A DNA stretch of 64,000 bases from Aphrocallistes beatrix (taxonomy: Eukaryota > Porifera > Hexactinellida > Sceptrulophora > Aphrocallistidae), in the NCBI GenBank assembly GCA_963281255.1, contig OY725494.1:4963549-5027548 (forward strand). The letters run 5' to 3'. This document shows, piece by piece, positions 1 through 11,616 of this stretch. Position numbers and translations under genes: made by a program. The notes under the pieces were generated by a model. It was not told the origin of the DNA, searched no databases, and worked only from the letters and a program-made list of their open reading frames with translations. Position 1 is the first letter of the stretch, and the number at the start of each line of letters is the position of its first letter.

Positions 1-648
1 AAAACACGAATCGCAAAGTGGATGAAGGTATGTCCACTACGCCACAGTGTGTCTGAGGTAAACTGTGTTGTGGTCGAGGAGGAACAAAAGCTACAGGGGC
101 GTGAGGGAGACCGGAAAGGACCAACCCCGAAGGGCTCATTAATTAAAAAGGAACGAAGAGGCACTCGAAGGGTTGCGGACTCTAAGTGTTTTATAGCCGC
201 ACTGGAAACATGTCTGCTTTAGAAAGGGATTCGATAGGAAGCAATACGATTCTATTTTTAAATTAATTGAAAAGAATCAATGGGGTCATAGATACCAATG
301 AACTTATCCGTGTAATGCATACTTTGCTCTCTTCAGTACATTGGACTCAGAGAATGGGACTACCCAGACTTCCCTGTTGCTCTGTTGCTCCTGCTTATAT
401 TCTGCAATACTTTACATCATCATAATTACGTAGCATTAAATCTGCTGTAGAGAATATTAGAATGAATACCACCTGCCGATTTGAATAAATAAAATTTCAC
501 CATATGTAAAGAGAAAAACGCGTATTATTATTATGATTATTGGTCTTGTAAACAAGGCTTGTTTTCTCTATAGTGACTTCCCCTAAGAAGAATTTCTGAC
601 CACAGATGCAAAATATGAGAACTCTCAGAATATGTGAAGAATCGGATG
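1..648. other. No gene recognised
   Basis: AT-rich sequence with no protein, RNA or repeat that I can support. A 66-codon open frame near the left edge has no recognisable motif and no partner exon. Confidence 0.4.
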
Positions 649-658
649 CTATAAATAG
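649..658 (+). promoter_or_regulatory. TATA box of Maf-like gene A
   Basis: CTATAAATAG lies 62-71 bp upstream of the ATG at 720. That would put transcription start near 680 and leave a short 5' leader. The position fits a core promoter. The same word also occurs in introns of this window, so the call rests on spacing. Confidence 0.4.
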
Positions 659-719
659 AAAGACTTACAACAATTAAATATTCAGAAGCATTTTTGAACA
701 GTTGAGAGATCTTACAAAA

Positions 720-1058
720 ATGAATCGTTCAATCAAAAGTTTACCTAAATTTCCTTATTTGAAAGACAGCGAAATTCGAGATTTGAATTATAATACTTTT
801 AAAATCATTCTTGAATATTTCAACGCAAGCGCCGAAGAGATTTCGGCTCTCAAAGGGAAACGGAAAAAAATGAAAAAGACGCTTTGGAAACAAAACCACG
901 ACAGAACACTCCGCGCAGAAGACGGAGAGCTAGAAGCAGCTGTGAGGAGACTCGTGCAGGAGCGGAGTGACCTGTCTCGACTCAGAGATTCCATCATTGA
1001 GGAGATTGAGCAGTACAAGCATTTAATGGTGGATGGGAAGGAATCCAGTTCAGTGTAG
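720..1058 (+). CDS. Maf-like bZIP protein A (rewritten basic region)
   Basis: Intronless gene of 112 aa. I chose the ATG at 720 because the reading frame upstream opens only with TTG and the three paralogues align from this point. Residues about 8-40 match the Maf extended homology region (FPYL.D..IRDL). They are followed by a basic stretch (KGKRKKMKK) and heptad leucines ending in EQYKHLM, at the same spacing as in Maf proteins. Where Maf proteins carry the DNA-contacting NRGYAxSCR, this protein has KTLWKQNHD. It is one of four related genes in 15 kb. I infer a nuclear dimerising protein; whether it binds DNA is doubtful. A TATA box lies just upstream. Confidence 0.75.
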   Translation: MNRSIKSLPKFPYLKDSEIRDLNYNTFKIILEYFNASAEEISALKGKRKKMKKTLWKQNHDRTLRAEDGELEAAVRRLVQERSDLSRLRDSIIEEIEQYKHLMVDGKESSSV

Positions 1059-1770
1059 TGTGAGGTTCACCATTTCCTACAGAGCTAGCACGTACTTTCT
1101 TATGTTGTTTTATTGCTTAGTTTGCATGGATATGGCTGCTACATTCTGCATAATTTACAATGGCATTTTAATCAGCATTCGTTCTCTCACTGAGCTGAGA
1201 GATACAATTGTGTTTTGTAATTATTTGTACAAATTTGTGAAGATGTTAGCTTCTCATATATTCTAGTGCAGCTCCTCCATAGAGATGCCCCACGCCGTAT
1301 GGTATGCGTGGCATGTAACTTGGGTTTCATACAGATTTTATTTGCATGCACCTAGCCTATGCTTGAATACTGCGATTAGGAGTTTAGGCAAAATTTGCCG
1401 CAGCTACAACAATATTGGTTTAAACCTCCGTAAACATCTCAGAAAAATCTACTGGAACAATTAACCAAATTTAGACAGGATATTCCTTACATGGTCTATA
1501 TATTTTCACACCTCACACAAAAGGTGTCAATTAAGTTGACCAATAATAATGGTTTAGTGTTACAGCTGGATTTGTATATGGATTTGATTAAGACTAATTC
1601 TACCTAAATAAATGTATACAAACAAGTTATGATCACTCTCTGAACTTGAAATCTGATTGATTGTGATGAAAATGTATATTACATACTTACCAACGATCCC
1701 GTTTTTCAGACATAAGTTGAAAATAATGTCCCGCGAAACTTTCCAAAAAGTAGAATTGTCCCGATTCTCA
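1059..1770. other. AT-rich spacer
   Basis: No gene or repeat family recognised between Maf-like gene A and the 20-bp array. From about 1690 the sequence already contains isolated TCCCG words related to the array. Confidence 0.35.
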
Positions 1771-1782
1771 GTGTATAGGATT

Positions 1783-2862
1783 AATATATCCCACCAAATA
1801 GCTCAATATCCCACCAAATAGCTCTATATCCCGCTAAATAGCTCTATGTCCCACCAAATAGCTCTATATCCCACCAAATAGCTCTATATCCCGCTAAATA
1901 GCTATATGTCCCGCCAAATAGCTCTATATCCCGTTAAATAGCTCTATATCCCACCAAATAGCTCTATATCCCGCTAAATAGCTCTATATCCCGTTAAATA
2001 GCTCTATATCCCACCAAATAGCTCTATATCCCACCAAATAGCTATATATCCCGCTAAATAGCTCTATATCCCGCTAAATAGCTCTATATCCCGTTAAATA
2101 GCTCTATATCCCACCAAATAGCTATATATCCCGCTAAATAGCTATATATCCCGTTAAATAGCTCTATATCCCGCTAAATAGCTCTATATCCCACCAAATA
2201 GCTCTATATCCCACCAAATAGCTCTATATCCCACCAAATAGCTCTATATCCCGCTAAATAGCTATATATCCCGCTAAATAGCTCTATATCCCGTTAAATA
2301 GCTCTATATCCCACCAAATAGCTCTATATCCCACCAAATAGCTCTATATCCCGCTAAATAGCTATATATCCCGTTAAATAGCTCTATATCCCGCTAAATA
2401 GCTCTATATCCCGTTAAATAGCTCTATATCCCACCAAATAGCTCTATATCCCACCAAATAGCTCTATATCCCGCTAAATAGCTCTATATCCCGCTAAATA
2501 GCTCTATATCCCGTTAAATAGCTCTATATCCCACCAAATAGCTCTATATCCCACCAAATAGCTCTATATCCCGCTAAATAGCTATATATCCCGCTAAATA
2601 GCTCTATATCCCGCTAAATAGCTCTATATCCCGTTAAATAGCTCTATATCCCGCTAAATAGCTCTATATCCCGTTAAATAGCTCTATATCCCACCAAATA
2701 GCTCTATATCCCGCTAAATAGCTCTATATCCCGTTAAATAGCTCTATATCCCGCTAAATAGCTCTATATCCCGTTAAATAGCTCTATATCCCGTTAAATA
2801 GCTCTATATCCCGCTAAATAGCTCTATATCCCGTTAAATAGCTCTATATCCCGCTAAAATAT
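1783..2862. repeat. 20-bp tandem array, about 54 units
   Basis: The unit is TATATCCCACCAAATAGCTC or a close variant. Units stay in register for over 1 kb with no insertion or deletion visible. Variation is nearly limited to the pentamer CCACC, CCGCT or CCGTT and to GCTCTATATC versus GCTATATATC. The three types follow each other in a loose order (CCACC, CCACC, CCGCT, CCGTT). There are no spacers between units, so it is not a CRISPR array. Confidence 0.95.
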
Positions 2863-2864
2863 TA

Positions 2865-3460
2865 CTTATGTCCCGATTTTTTCCTTGCTGAGGTTGGCAT
2901 GTATTAATCATATTAAAAATATCCCAACGTTTGATTCATAAATGACGATGTAATGAGAAGAAATATATTTATAGAATTCTGTCTAAAAGGACTCTTGTAA
3001 TAGTATAGAGCAGTGCTTATGCTATTTTCAATGATTCAAATTTAATTAATAATTATTATTAACATTAGTCCACATTTCATTTTACAAATAGTTGCTTATA
3101 TACAAATTTTGAATTTATTTAATTAAGCATGTCATTACTATTATCTGTGCATGTTATAGGTTAAAGTTCCACTCTGTATCCTAACTTGGTTAAATTTAGG
3201 TGACTGGAAACCCAATTGGGATGATCTTTCAACCAAAATGTCCACCTTGCAGGTACTAATCTGAAACAGTGTCGGGCACACATCGGTTTGTTGTATTTAC
3301 CGTCGAGAGTTTTTAGACCAATGAAACATTCTCTTTCTCCCTGCTGATGATATTTTGTAAATTTAGGATGTTATACACAGTTTATGTGCACAGGAATTGT
3401 TGACACAGCAAATATATATATATTTATTTATGTTGAATTAATCATTAAAAAATTGGTCGA
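2865..3460. other. AT-rich spacer with possible promoter of gene B
   Basis: No coding signal. An ATATATATATTTATTTATG tract at about 3413-3432 lies 30-50 bp upstream of the ATG of Maf-like gene B and could serve as its TATA region. Confidence 0.3.
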
Positions 3461-3462
3461 AA

Positions 3463-3822
3463 ATGGCTGAGAATTACATGGGGAGCTTCGTGAATTCTTC
3501 CATTCAGTTTTCACGAGACTTTCCGTATCTGAGTGACAGGCAGATACGAGACTTGCACTACATCGATTTCGAACTCACTCTGCAATCAGTGGGAGCTAAC
3601 GTCTACGAAATCTTCAGTTTGAAACTGAAACGGAAAAGATTGAAGAAATGTCTTTGGAAGCAAAACCATGACACAGCATTTCGAATAGAATGTCAGAGGT
3701 TGGAGGCTATTGTGGAGCGTTTGATTGGAGAGAGAAACGATCTGTGCGATCTAAAGGAATCTCTCATTGCCGAGATGGAGCACTACAAGCGAATGCTGCA
3801 AGTTGAGCCTACTCAAAAGTAA
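3463..3822 (+). CDS. Maf-like bZIP protein B (rewritten basic region)
   Basis: Intronless, 119 aa. Residues about 21-50 (FPYLSDRQIRDL...) match the Maf extended homology region. LKLKRKRLKK follows in the place of the Maf LKQKRRTLKN segment, then the signature WKQNHD, then a zipper (RLEAIVERLIGERNDL...EHYKRML). Counting without gaps from the basic stretch, the invariant Asn and Arg of bZIP basic regions are replaced by Lys and Asp, while the distance to the first zipper Leu-Glu equals that of Maf. Of the four paralogues it resembles C and D most in its N terminus (NSSIQ versus DSSIQ and DSSIN). Confidence 0.78.
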   Translation: MAENYMGSFVNSSIQFSRDFPYLSDRQIRDLHYIDFELTLQSVGANVYEIFSLKLKRKRLKKCLWKQNHDTAFRIECQRLEAIVERLIGERNDLCDLKESLIAEMEHYKRMLQVEPTQK

Positions 3823-5342
3823 CTAAGTGTCAGTAACTCTTGGTGCTAGGACTGTAAATATTGTGTCTAATTAATCATTGCTCATTTATCATCAACTTTG
3901 CATGGGACACTAACTACTCCTACTGTACTGTCCACTCATTATTTATCTCTCTTTTTTTTGTAGTATTTGTGCTATTATAGGTTGTTAGTTATTAATTTTT
4001 AGATTTTATTATCCAAATTTACATTCTACTAGTAGTTGAGCGGTTCGATAGCTATAACGTCTCGTTCTTCAATCAAGTCTCAACAAATCACTGATGTTTT
4101 TCATTTGCTTTAATTAAAACTCGATTCGGACTAGGAATTTTGCTAACTCATTTCCGGTTAAGCCATTTAAGGCGGGGAAACCCTAAAAGTGCGGGGTACA
4201 TTCTATAAATAGAATTGACCCCAAGGGTAAATCGGGGTTTAAGCCACCACTCACATTTAGTTCTAAACACGCTAAATAGTAGTGTGCTTGTATTCAGTAT
4301 TCATTGGACTGTCACAATCAAACAAGCTGAGTTATATTTTTAGTTTACTTGTACGTCTACATTTTATCATTAAATAGTATTAAGTAGTAGGCCCCTTGAG
4401 GTCGTGAAACACAATACACTATTTGTAGCAGGGAAAACATTCAAGTATCACCAAGCGATTGTATAATTTCTACGTTTAAATTCGATGGTTTACGAGTTAT
4501 TAGACAATTTAGCATATTGGTCACATCTAGTAATTTGTCGAATAACTTGTAAACCATTGAAAAAAGTCCAAATTTTTCGCATCAACCCATTCACTGCTCA
4601 GTTCTATGCAAACAACTTTAAATTAAAAACACCTAGGCTTTGAAAATCACTAAATTCGCCACAAATATAATCTATTGTACAATAGTATTATGACTAATCA
4701 AAATTTTAGTGACGAATATTTATATATTCTGGTAGTACATTCCTGAGCTCTATTCTTCGTAGTTAATTATTTAAGGCAGATCATGTAGTATTAGTTCAAT
4801 CATCTCCTATCGCATCCCTAGTCCAAAATCCGCAAGTTACTGTGAGGCCTTATATGTAGTAGGCTATGCTGGAATATATCCTTACAAATTCAAATTAGTA
4901 CAGGAGGTGCCTATTGATTCAATCTATGCTGTATTTGGACCACAAGTCGATCGGAGTTCGTTGCTGATTTATTCGTATCGAAAGTTACACCACCATTCCT
5001 TTTTGATATTTCGAGTTAATCTCTGAATAACTTATTTGATAAGAATTCTTGCTTCTTTCAGGATTAATATTGTCTTGATAACTGAATAATTAATAAAATA
5101 TACTAGCATGCAATTATTAAATTCTTATTTCAACAGTAAATAATACAAATGAAAACTAACAAAACAATATCAAAAGTGCAGAGGATCTAGCATAACGCTA
5201 TAGTGGCTCTCTACGAAGGTTCACAGATTAGTTAAAAGTGGGAGTTTTATGATTCAATATATTAATTGCATGGTTTGTTGCGCGCCTAACTGTTAATGCA
5301 TTGCAACATCATTCATCTTGCCTGGGACACTCCACTAGAATA
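3823..5342. other. Gene-free AT-rich spacer with one hairpin
   Basis: No gene recognised. An inverted repeat (ATGGTTTACGAGTTATTAGA at about 4487 against its imperfect complement ending near 4557) could fold into a hairpin of about 25 bp with a 20-nt loop. A TATA-like word CTATAAATAG near 4212 has no coding frame behind it. Confidence 0.35.
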
Positions 5343-5708
5343 CTAGAATGAGGTATCGCTAGCATGCATCTGTTCCAGCAATACCTTGTAGTGGCTGATT
5401 TCTTCGACGATGCAGTCCTTAAGTCGAGATAGATCGCTCTTCTCCTGTGCGAGTCTACTCACGACTGTTTCAAGCTTACTGCATTCCATACGCTCCAATC
5501 GGTCGTGGTCCTGCTTCCAATTGGATTTCTTCAAACTCTTTCGTTTCAACTTAAGAATAATAGCCTCGACGCTGCTAGCTCCCACTAATTGCAGTGCTAG
5601 TTCGAAATCTATGCAATCCAAGTCTCGAATTTGTTCATCAGTTAAATAGGGAAATTCTGGCATTATTTGGATGGAAGAATCGACCAAAATTTGATTCTTC
5701 GCTTCCAT
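5343..5708 (-). CDS. Maf-like bZIP protein C (rewritten basic region)
   Basis: Intronless, 121 aa, ATG at 5708. FPYLTDEQIRDLDCIDFELAL matches the Maf extended homology region. LKLKRKSLKKSNWKQDHD is the altered basic region, and LETVVSRLAQEKSDL...ISHYKVLLEQ is the zipper. The His-Asp pair seen in all four family members is kept (DHD here, NHD elsewhere). Its 5' flank contains a reversed CTATTTATAG near 5900, too far upstream to be a confident TATA box. Closest relative in the window is D at 15214-15591, also on the minus strand. Confidence 0.78.
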   Translation of the reverse strand: MEAKNQILVDSSIQIMPEFPYLTDEQIRDLDCIDFELALQLVGASSVEAIILKLKRKSLKKSNWKQDHDRLERMECSKLETVVSRLAQEKSDLSRLKDCIVEEISHYKVLLEQMHASDTSF

Positions 5709-7985
5709 TTGGATTCCAACTTACAATGAGAGTTCTTCTTAATATTTATATGAGAAGAATTCATGTTCTGTTGTTCGAATTCGGGATTCTCTCTTCAGGA
5801 AAGCATACTTTAGACAAATCTTTAGACAATTAAGCTTTGATGCGCATTGTTTATGCAAATATATACTTAGCTGCAGACATCCCAGCTTCTAAATCTATTT
5901 ATAGAAATGGCAGTAATCAGAATTAATATTATGCAATTTAACCCTAGCTTACTCGAACAGAATTGGTATAAAGTAGAAAGTGAGGGTTGGACTTAACACC
6001 TCACAGAGACTTAGAGGTTTCAAGTTGCATTATAGCTGCAAGAATAGACTAGTACGGAGAGATATACAGGACTACTACAGCACACAAGATACGGAATAGG
6101 AGTGTCTATAATGCAAAGGAGAATTCGGTTTATTGATTATAATATAATTATACGTATAATGTAGTGATTACCGAACATTAACGAAATATTGCGATCATGG
6201 CAAATCATGTTATGCCATTTTCCAGCACAAATTCTTCGAAAATCTTCAGTATATTTGTCTTGGAATTAGTCTGCGGTGATTGGTTAATCGAAATTGGGGA
6301 TTTGGTTCTTTGCAGAAGCTGAAGGAAATAGATAATAATGATACTACAAGTAAGTAGTGGGACAGTGCTATTAGGAATTGATACACACAAGTTGTAATCA
6401 CTCTCTAAACTTGATATTTGATAGGCTAAATTGAAAAGATATCTACCAAATAGATATCTAATCTCACCAATGGAATCGTAGCGTGTTAATGTTACAGTTG
6501 GCTTTGTTATTATCGACCAATAGGGATTATACCTAACTCTGTGCAAGTAATCATAATGACCATCTTACAAGTGCTGCCATCCTGTATCAGTTCCTCCCAT
6601 TGTTCTAATTGTATTGTTCCGAATTATTCTATGGATACCAAACATGCCAAATTGAGCCATAATCAAAGCGGGAAGTATTATACACCCAATTCCGAAAGTC
6701 GAGACATAATGGGGAGGTTTCATGTAAAAACGGGACACTCGTCAAAGTTACCTCAATAGAAGAGTGACGGTTGGCATGCATGAGCTACTCCGAGATTGTG
6801 AGGTGTGTTCCCATTCATAAGTACAGAAGTTATCCGTATTCACTTCTCACTATTATCTTAGTGCAACAATTAATCTTCAGTAAACAATGGAAGAAGTAGT
6901 AATTGTGTTTAATTGGATGAAACTGGCCTGGAAATAACTGAAATCGATTGGATAGAATCGAGCTTCAGATCACAGTGCTTTGGTACTTCCATAAGCGCAA
7001 CTAGGGCCATTAAGGCACGTAGCCACCCAGAAATCGGAACCAGTAAGGCCAGGGGGCACTGTGCACTCATCCAACTTATTTTATCTAGAAGTAGGTCATC
7101 ATTCAATTCAACACAACCTAAATCCTCTTCTTGTCATAAATGCTTTCTGGCAAACAAAGTTGAAATATTGGTAAGAAAATAAATTTACTTTCGAATGATA
7201 AAAAAAATCATATTGAATAAATTTAGAATCATAAACGAAATATGGTCTCTATGATACTTATCTTACGGAGAATGATTGAGAGACATTCACACAATTTGGA
7301 GCATAATTATAACACACTTCTAACTCTTACATGCCAAACAGGGGTAGCTATATATGTCAAAACAATTGATGCAAATAATAAACTTACCAGAATTATTGCA
7401 AAATTCCGGGAAATTCCTTTAATTTTATCTTAAAATGCCCTTCGACTTCCTATGGACTCAGTGCAGTTGAGAGCAATCCTAATTTACAACATCAGGACAT
7501 GACTGTTCAAAGAAGTTCTATTGTGTTGAGTGAAGACAGTTACTACTCATTCCATTATTATCTAACCTGGAGAAATGGATGGCTGTGTTCAGATTAAAAT
7601 TAGAAGTGAAGATATATAACTATGGGCAACTTGGACACAATACGTCAACACCAAATGATAACATGTTCCTTTATCCCATTCTTGCAAGAATAAACCTGCA
7701 AACAATAAAATTTCTAAAGTAAGTGACAAATAATAGCATTATCAGAGGTGCAGGGAGCTGGCCCATACTAATAAGTTGGCAGTACTTAAGAACTTTTTTG
7801 CTAAATAAGCTAAACAGTTGGACAACTAAAGTAAGTCTCTGGCACACAGTTTTCTATTACTTTATTTCTCTTACTTAAAGTGTGGCATTTGAAGTTGATA
7901 TGCTTGAATTGTGTAAACCATCTTCATTATTTTTCTGATATATTTATTTACTCTTCTAAACTCAAATACGTATAATCTTGACAAA
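5709..7985. other. Repeat-derived spacer, part duplicated near 10 kb
   Basis: No intact gene. About 5930-6060 and 6220-6345 resemble 10290-10410 and 10075-10205 (shared words such as GCGGTGATTGGTTAATC and GCAGAAGCTGAA), but the two blocks come in the opposite order. About 7440-8060, the 5' flank of the membrane-protein gene, resembles 10570-11385. Open frames at 6205-6546 and 6913-7182 have no recognisable domain. Confidence 0.45.
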
Positions 7986-8057
7986 ATGTCTTATCTGCAA
8001 TGTCTAAAATTGTTAATTTTATTTATTGTCTACTCTGTAGGACAGCATCAGCTTGAA

Positions 8058-8963
8058 ATGGCAGAAGTGATTTACATAAAAGAGGCATCGAGAATGAAAT
8101 CGAAAAAAATCGCATTCGTTTGCATTCTATCGGTCATGATAGTCGTTGTGATAGTTCTAATTCTCAGTATTGGAATTGGTGTTGCATTTGGTGTTGTCTT
8201 CATTGGAAAACAAAGCAATACCCAAACAGCTGAAACTACTCAACCTAGTACTCAACCAACTGAAACTACACAAACTAGTACTCAACCAACTGGAAATACA
8301 CAAACTAGTACTCAACCAACTGGAAATACACAAACTAGTGCTCAACCAACTGGAAATACACAAACTAACACTCAAGCAACTGAAAAAACACTAACTAGTA
8401 CTCAAACAACTGGAAATGCACAAACTAACACTCAAGCAACTGGAAATACACAAAATAACACTCAAGCAACTGAAAAAACACTAACTAGTACTCAAACAAC
8501 TGAAACTACTCAACCTAGTACTCAACCAACTGAAACTACACAAACTAGTGCTCAACCAACTGGAAATGCACAAACTAATACTCAAGCAACTGAAAAAACA
8601 CTAACTAGTACTCAAACAACTGAAACTACTCAACCTAGTACTCAACCAACTGAAACTACACAAACTAGTGCTCAACCAACTGGAAATGCACAAACTAATA
8701 CTCAAGCAACTGAAAAAACACAAACTAGTACTCAAACAACTGAAACTACACAAACTAGTGCTCAACCAACTGAAACTACACAAACTAGTGCTCGAGCAAC
8801 TGAAGCTATTCAAACCAGCACTCAGGCAGCAGAAACTACTCAAGCTAGTACTCTGGCTGCTGATATCAGTGTTTTCTCTGTGGATTCTATTACTTTACAA
8901 TCAATCGAGGCTACTCAAACTGTTAACAACCAAGACATGTTCTTTACTCAGGCATCACCTTAG
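8058..8963 (+). CDS. Membrane-anchored Thr/Gln-repeat (mucin-like) protein
   Basis: About 301 aa from the ATG at 8058. The frame is open from 7986. However, a pyrimidine-rich CTCTGTAG precedes a GACAGCATCAGCTTGAA leader, and the same 3' splice-like arrangement precedes the paralogue at 11386, so the upstream ATG is probably intronic. A short basic N-terminal tail (MKSKK) is followed by one hydrophobic segment (about residues 17-47), which predicts N-in, C-out topology. The rest is about 21 copies of a 10-residue Thr/Gln repeat of the QPTGNTQTST type, suited to heavy O-glycosylation. The tail is non-repetitive and ends FFTQASP. Function unknown; a surface mucin-like protein is an inference. 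Confidence 0.6.
   Translation: MAEVIYIKEASRMKSKKIAFVCILSVMIVVVIVLILSIGIGVAFGVVFIGKQSNTQTAETTQPSTQPTETTQTSTQPTGNTQTSTQPTGNTQTSAQPTGNTQTNTQATEKTLTSTQTTGNAQTNTQATGNTQNNTQATEKTLTSTQTTETTQPSTQPTETTQTSAQPTGNAQTNTQATEKTLTSTQTTETTQPSTQPTETTQTSAQPTGNAQTNTQATEKTQTSTQTTETTQTSAQPTETTQTSARATEAIQTSTQAAETTQASTLAADISVFSVDSITLQSIEATQTVNNQDMFFTQASP
8222..8850 (+). repeat. 30-bp coding repeat (10 aa)
   Basis: About 21 in-register 30-bp units encode the Thr/Gln repeat of the mucin-like gene. Copies differ by amino-acid changes (TETTQ, TGNTQ, TGNAQ, TEKTL) but not by frame. Confidence 0.85.
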
Positions 8964-9086
8964 TTATGTCATGTCTACGATGTATTTGCTAAATCAGGAT
9001 TAAGTGTGTGTGTGTGTGCTTTTTCTGTAACTCCTTTAGTTTCATGCAAATTAATTATTAATTAACATTGCTTGCTCCTAACTTAA

Positions 9087-9501
9087 TTGCATAGAGCCGT
9101 GAAATTCTTATGCATTATAACCATGGATGGTTTTGTAGTGTAGAATTCTGAGATTATCCGTAGAATCGTGAGATTTTGTTTTGGTCACTTAAATGGCCTT
9201 GTGGATCAATCGGTTTCATCGTAACTTGATAACCATCGCCACCAAACTGGTACGCGACACAATTTACTATGGTAAAACCTCATATGGACCATAAATGCAA
9301 GATAAAATTCATCCATGGTCCATATGGGGTTTTACCATAGTAAATGCCACAATTGTCACAATTTGGAGGCGATGATTATCAAGTTACGATGAAACCGATT
9401 GAACCACAAGACCATTTAAGTAAGCGAAACAAAATCTCAAGATTCTACGGATGATCTCACACTAGGGTTATGCAGCATAAGAATCTCACGGATCTACGCA
9501 A
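9087..9501. mobile_element. Foldback MITE with arms of about 185 bp
   Basis: The left arm (about 9087-9285) is the inverted complement of the right arm (about 9318-9501). Both contain the words for AATCTCA, TCTACGGAT and CATGGTCCATATG. The arms flank a short centre. A partial copy lies at 28638-28742. The terminal word is GGATCTACGCAACAGG. No open frame for a transposase is present. Confidence 0.8.
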
Positions 9502-9504
9502 CAG

Positions 9505-10780
9505 GACTAAAGCATTCAGTAACTGGTTCAATTTTATATCGCAGGACAAAAAGGTTTCAAGTTTGCTAGAGTGAAACTATGATTTCAAGAGGGATATGAG
9601 AGTAGTCGGATTATGATAAAACATTTGTTAGAAATTGGTTGAAAATATGTTCGAGTTGAAAAATGATCGAGTCATTCTTATATATCTCATCTTAAATAGA
9701 CTGTGCTTAGACTGTGTCACCTATTCCAATGCCTAAAAATAGAAAATCCTCTCGCTCGACTCTGGGCAACGTAGCGCCACTCAAAATGCCATTCGTGCAA
9801 GCACCAAATTTTCGAATCAATTTCGATAAAGTTATAACTTCGTGGATTTTCGATCTTCTTTCAGGAAATACACTTTCGATCATTTTCCAACATCGAATAA
9901 AACATTTGATCAAATTCCAACTTTAGCTTTCGTTCATTTTCCAACTTGTTTCTATTAATTCCGCTTTTCCCGAACAAGAACAGAGGAACAGTACTCTCTG
10001 TAACAGTACAGGATAAGAGCTAGAGTGTAGAGAATGCTGATGGGACAACATGTGTAGAATCTTAGTGATCTCATCATTTGAACCATTTCCAGCAAAATAT
10101 TTTTAGAACTCCGAATATTGGCCTCAGAATTAATCAGCGGTGATTGGTTAATCAAAATTGGGAGGAATTTGCGTTATTCGCAGAAGCTGAAAGAGATTGA
10201 TAATAACGATTCAGTCGAACCTCCTTAGTGAACTAAGTATTTTTCTGTCCCAAATAGTTCCAAATCAAATAATATTACCTCGCTTTAAACTGTGCAATTT
10301 AACTATTGCTTACTAGAACAGAATTGGTGTTAGCATCTAGTAACAGGTCTAATCTCATTCCTTACAGAGACGTAAATGTTTCAAGTTCATCAATTTGCTT
10401 TAGGAGTGCAAGAGAGATGCCAGATGTGGATATCATGTGAAGCCATGTTACATGATCCAACGGGTACTAGTGACTAGCTTTCAACGATTCACTCAAGCTT
10501 TTTAGAGATGTAGATTCTAAAATTATAAATATTGCATTTTCAAAACTATTTGAAAAATAACGATTGTATCTAATAATCACTCTAATCTTCTCTTCGAAAT
10601 CCAATCAGAATCCTATTCTTGCTCGCGGACATAATGACCACACATCTCTTTATGATCTAACAGAGATTTAATCGTTGAGTAAAACACAATTTGAAGTGGA
10701 TAGACACAACTTTGGGAAACTTAATACTACTCATCAACATCAAACTATTCTTTTATCTCATCATAGTTGAGAAGTATTTC
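9505..10780. other. Spacer with duplicated blocks
   Basis: No gene recognised. 10075-10205 and 10290-10410 are diverged copies of sequence near 6.2 and 5.95 kb. The rest shows no feature that I can name. Confidence 0.35.
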
Positions 10781-11558
10781 AAGTCAGCGAGAACGAATAA
10801 CAGTGTTAGAAGGGAACTCACCAATACGTATTGAGTGGTTGTATATATAATGACACATTTTCCTAAAATAGCTAATTCCAAATAATCTATTATAGTTTCT
10901 ATTCGCGACGATATTATTTGGTTTCGTATCGCAGTATCTAAAGATATGACAATCCAAGTGAATATTCTTGAACTGTGTATCCACCTTCTTTTAAAGTTTT
11001 ATAGTAAATCTATTTTAAAAATTCTTTTTTACACATCGGGATTGAGTATTTCAACACTGTCGCCACCTTATAACGATAAAGATGCTGAAATTATTACTGA
11101 CAATATTCAAGAAATAGTTAGACATAAATATGTTATGAAAATTGAGAAAAATCAAGATGCGATCGAAAAAGAATTCCAGCGGCATCTTCAGAATCATTTG
11201 TACATGATGGGATCGAGTTTTAAAAATAAGCTGAATATTTTTTTGAGTTATATGCAGAAAGACACAAAGTGGCACAATTGTGTCGCGATGTGTTGGATCC
11301 CAAAACATTATAAACGCTATCCGCGATGTATTCAATTACTGATCTTATATTTTTGTTATCTTTTGTAGAACAACACTAGTTTGAAATGGAAAGAAGCTTT
11401 TCTGCACGCAAGGATAAGAAATCGAAATACGATTCGAGAACATTGGCTATAGTTGGCATTGTAGCGATTTGTGTTGCAATCGCGATATTTATATTCCTCG
11501 GAATTGGGATTGGAGCTATGTATGCCAGTCTACGATTAACAGTCAACCTCCCTTCCAT

Positions 11559-11579
11559 CCTTACTATTAAAACTCGATG

Positions 11580-11616
<37 letters not shown>

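Noticed and set aside
22..222. 66-codon plus-strand frame at the left edge
   Set aside because: No motif, no splice partners, and low-complexity charged composition.
702..719. Six-codon N-terminal extension of Maf-like gene A
   Set aside because: It would need a TTG start; the ATG at 720 matches the paralogues' alignment start.
1783..2862. Possible CRISPR array
   Set aside because: Repeats are contiguous with no unique spacers, and the genome is eukaryotic.
6205..6546. 113-codon minus-strand frame
   Set aside because: No domain; overlaps the duplicated block whose second copy (about 10.1 kb) has stops in this frame.
7986..8057. 24-residue hydrophobic N terminus of the mucin-like protein
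   Set aside because: It ends at a pyrimidine-rich TAG shared with the paralogue, so it is more likely the 3' end of an intron than a signal peptide. Not fully excluded.
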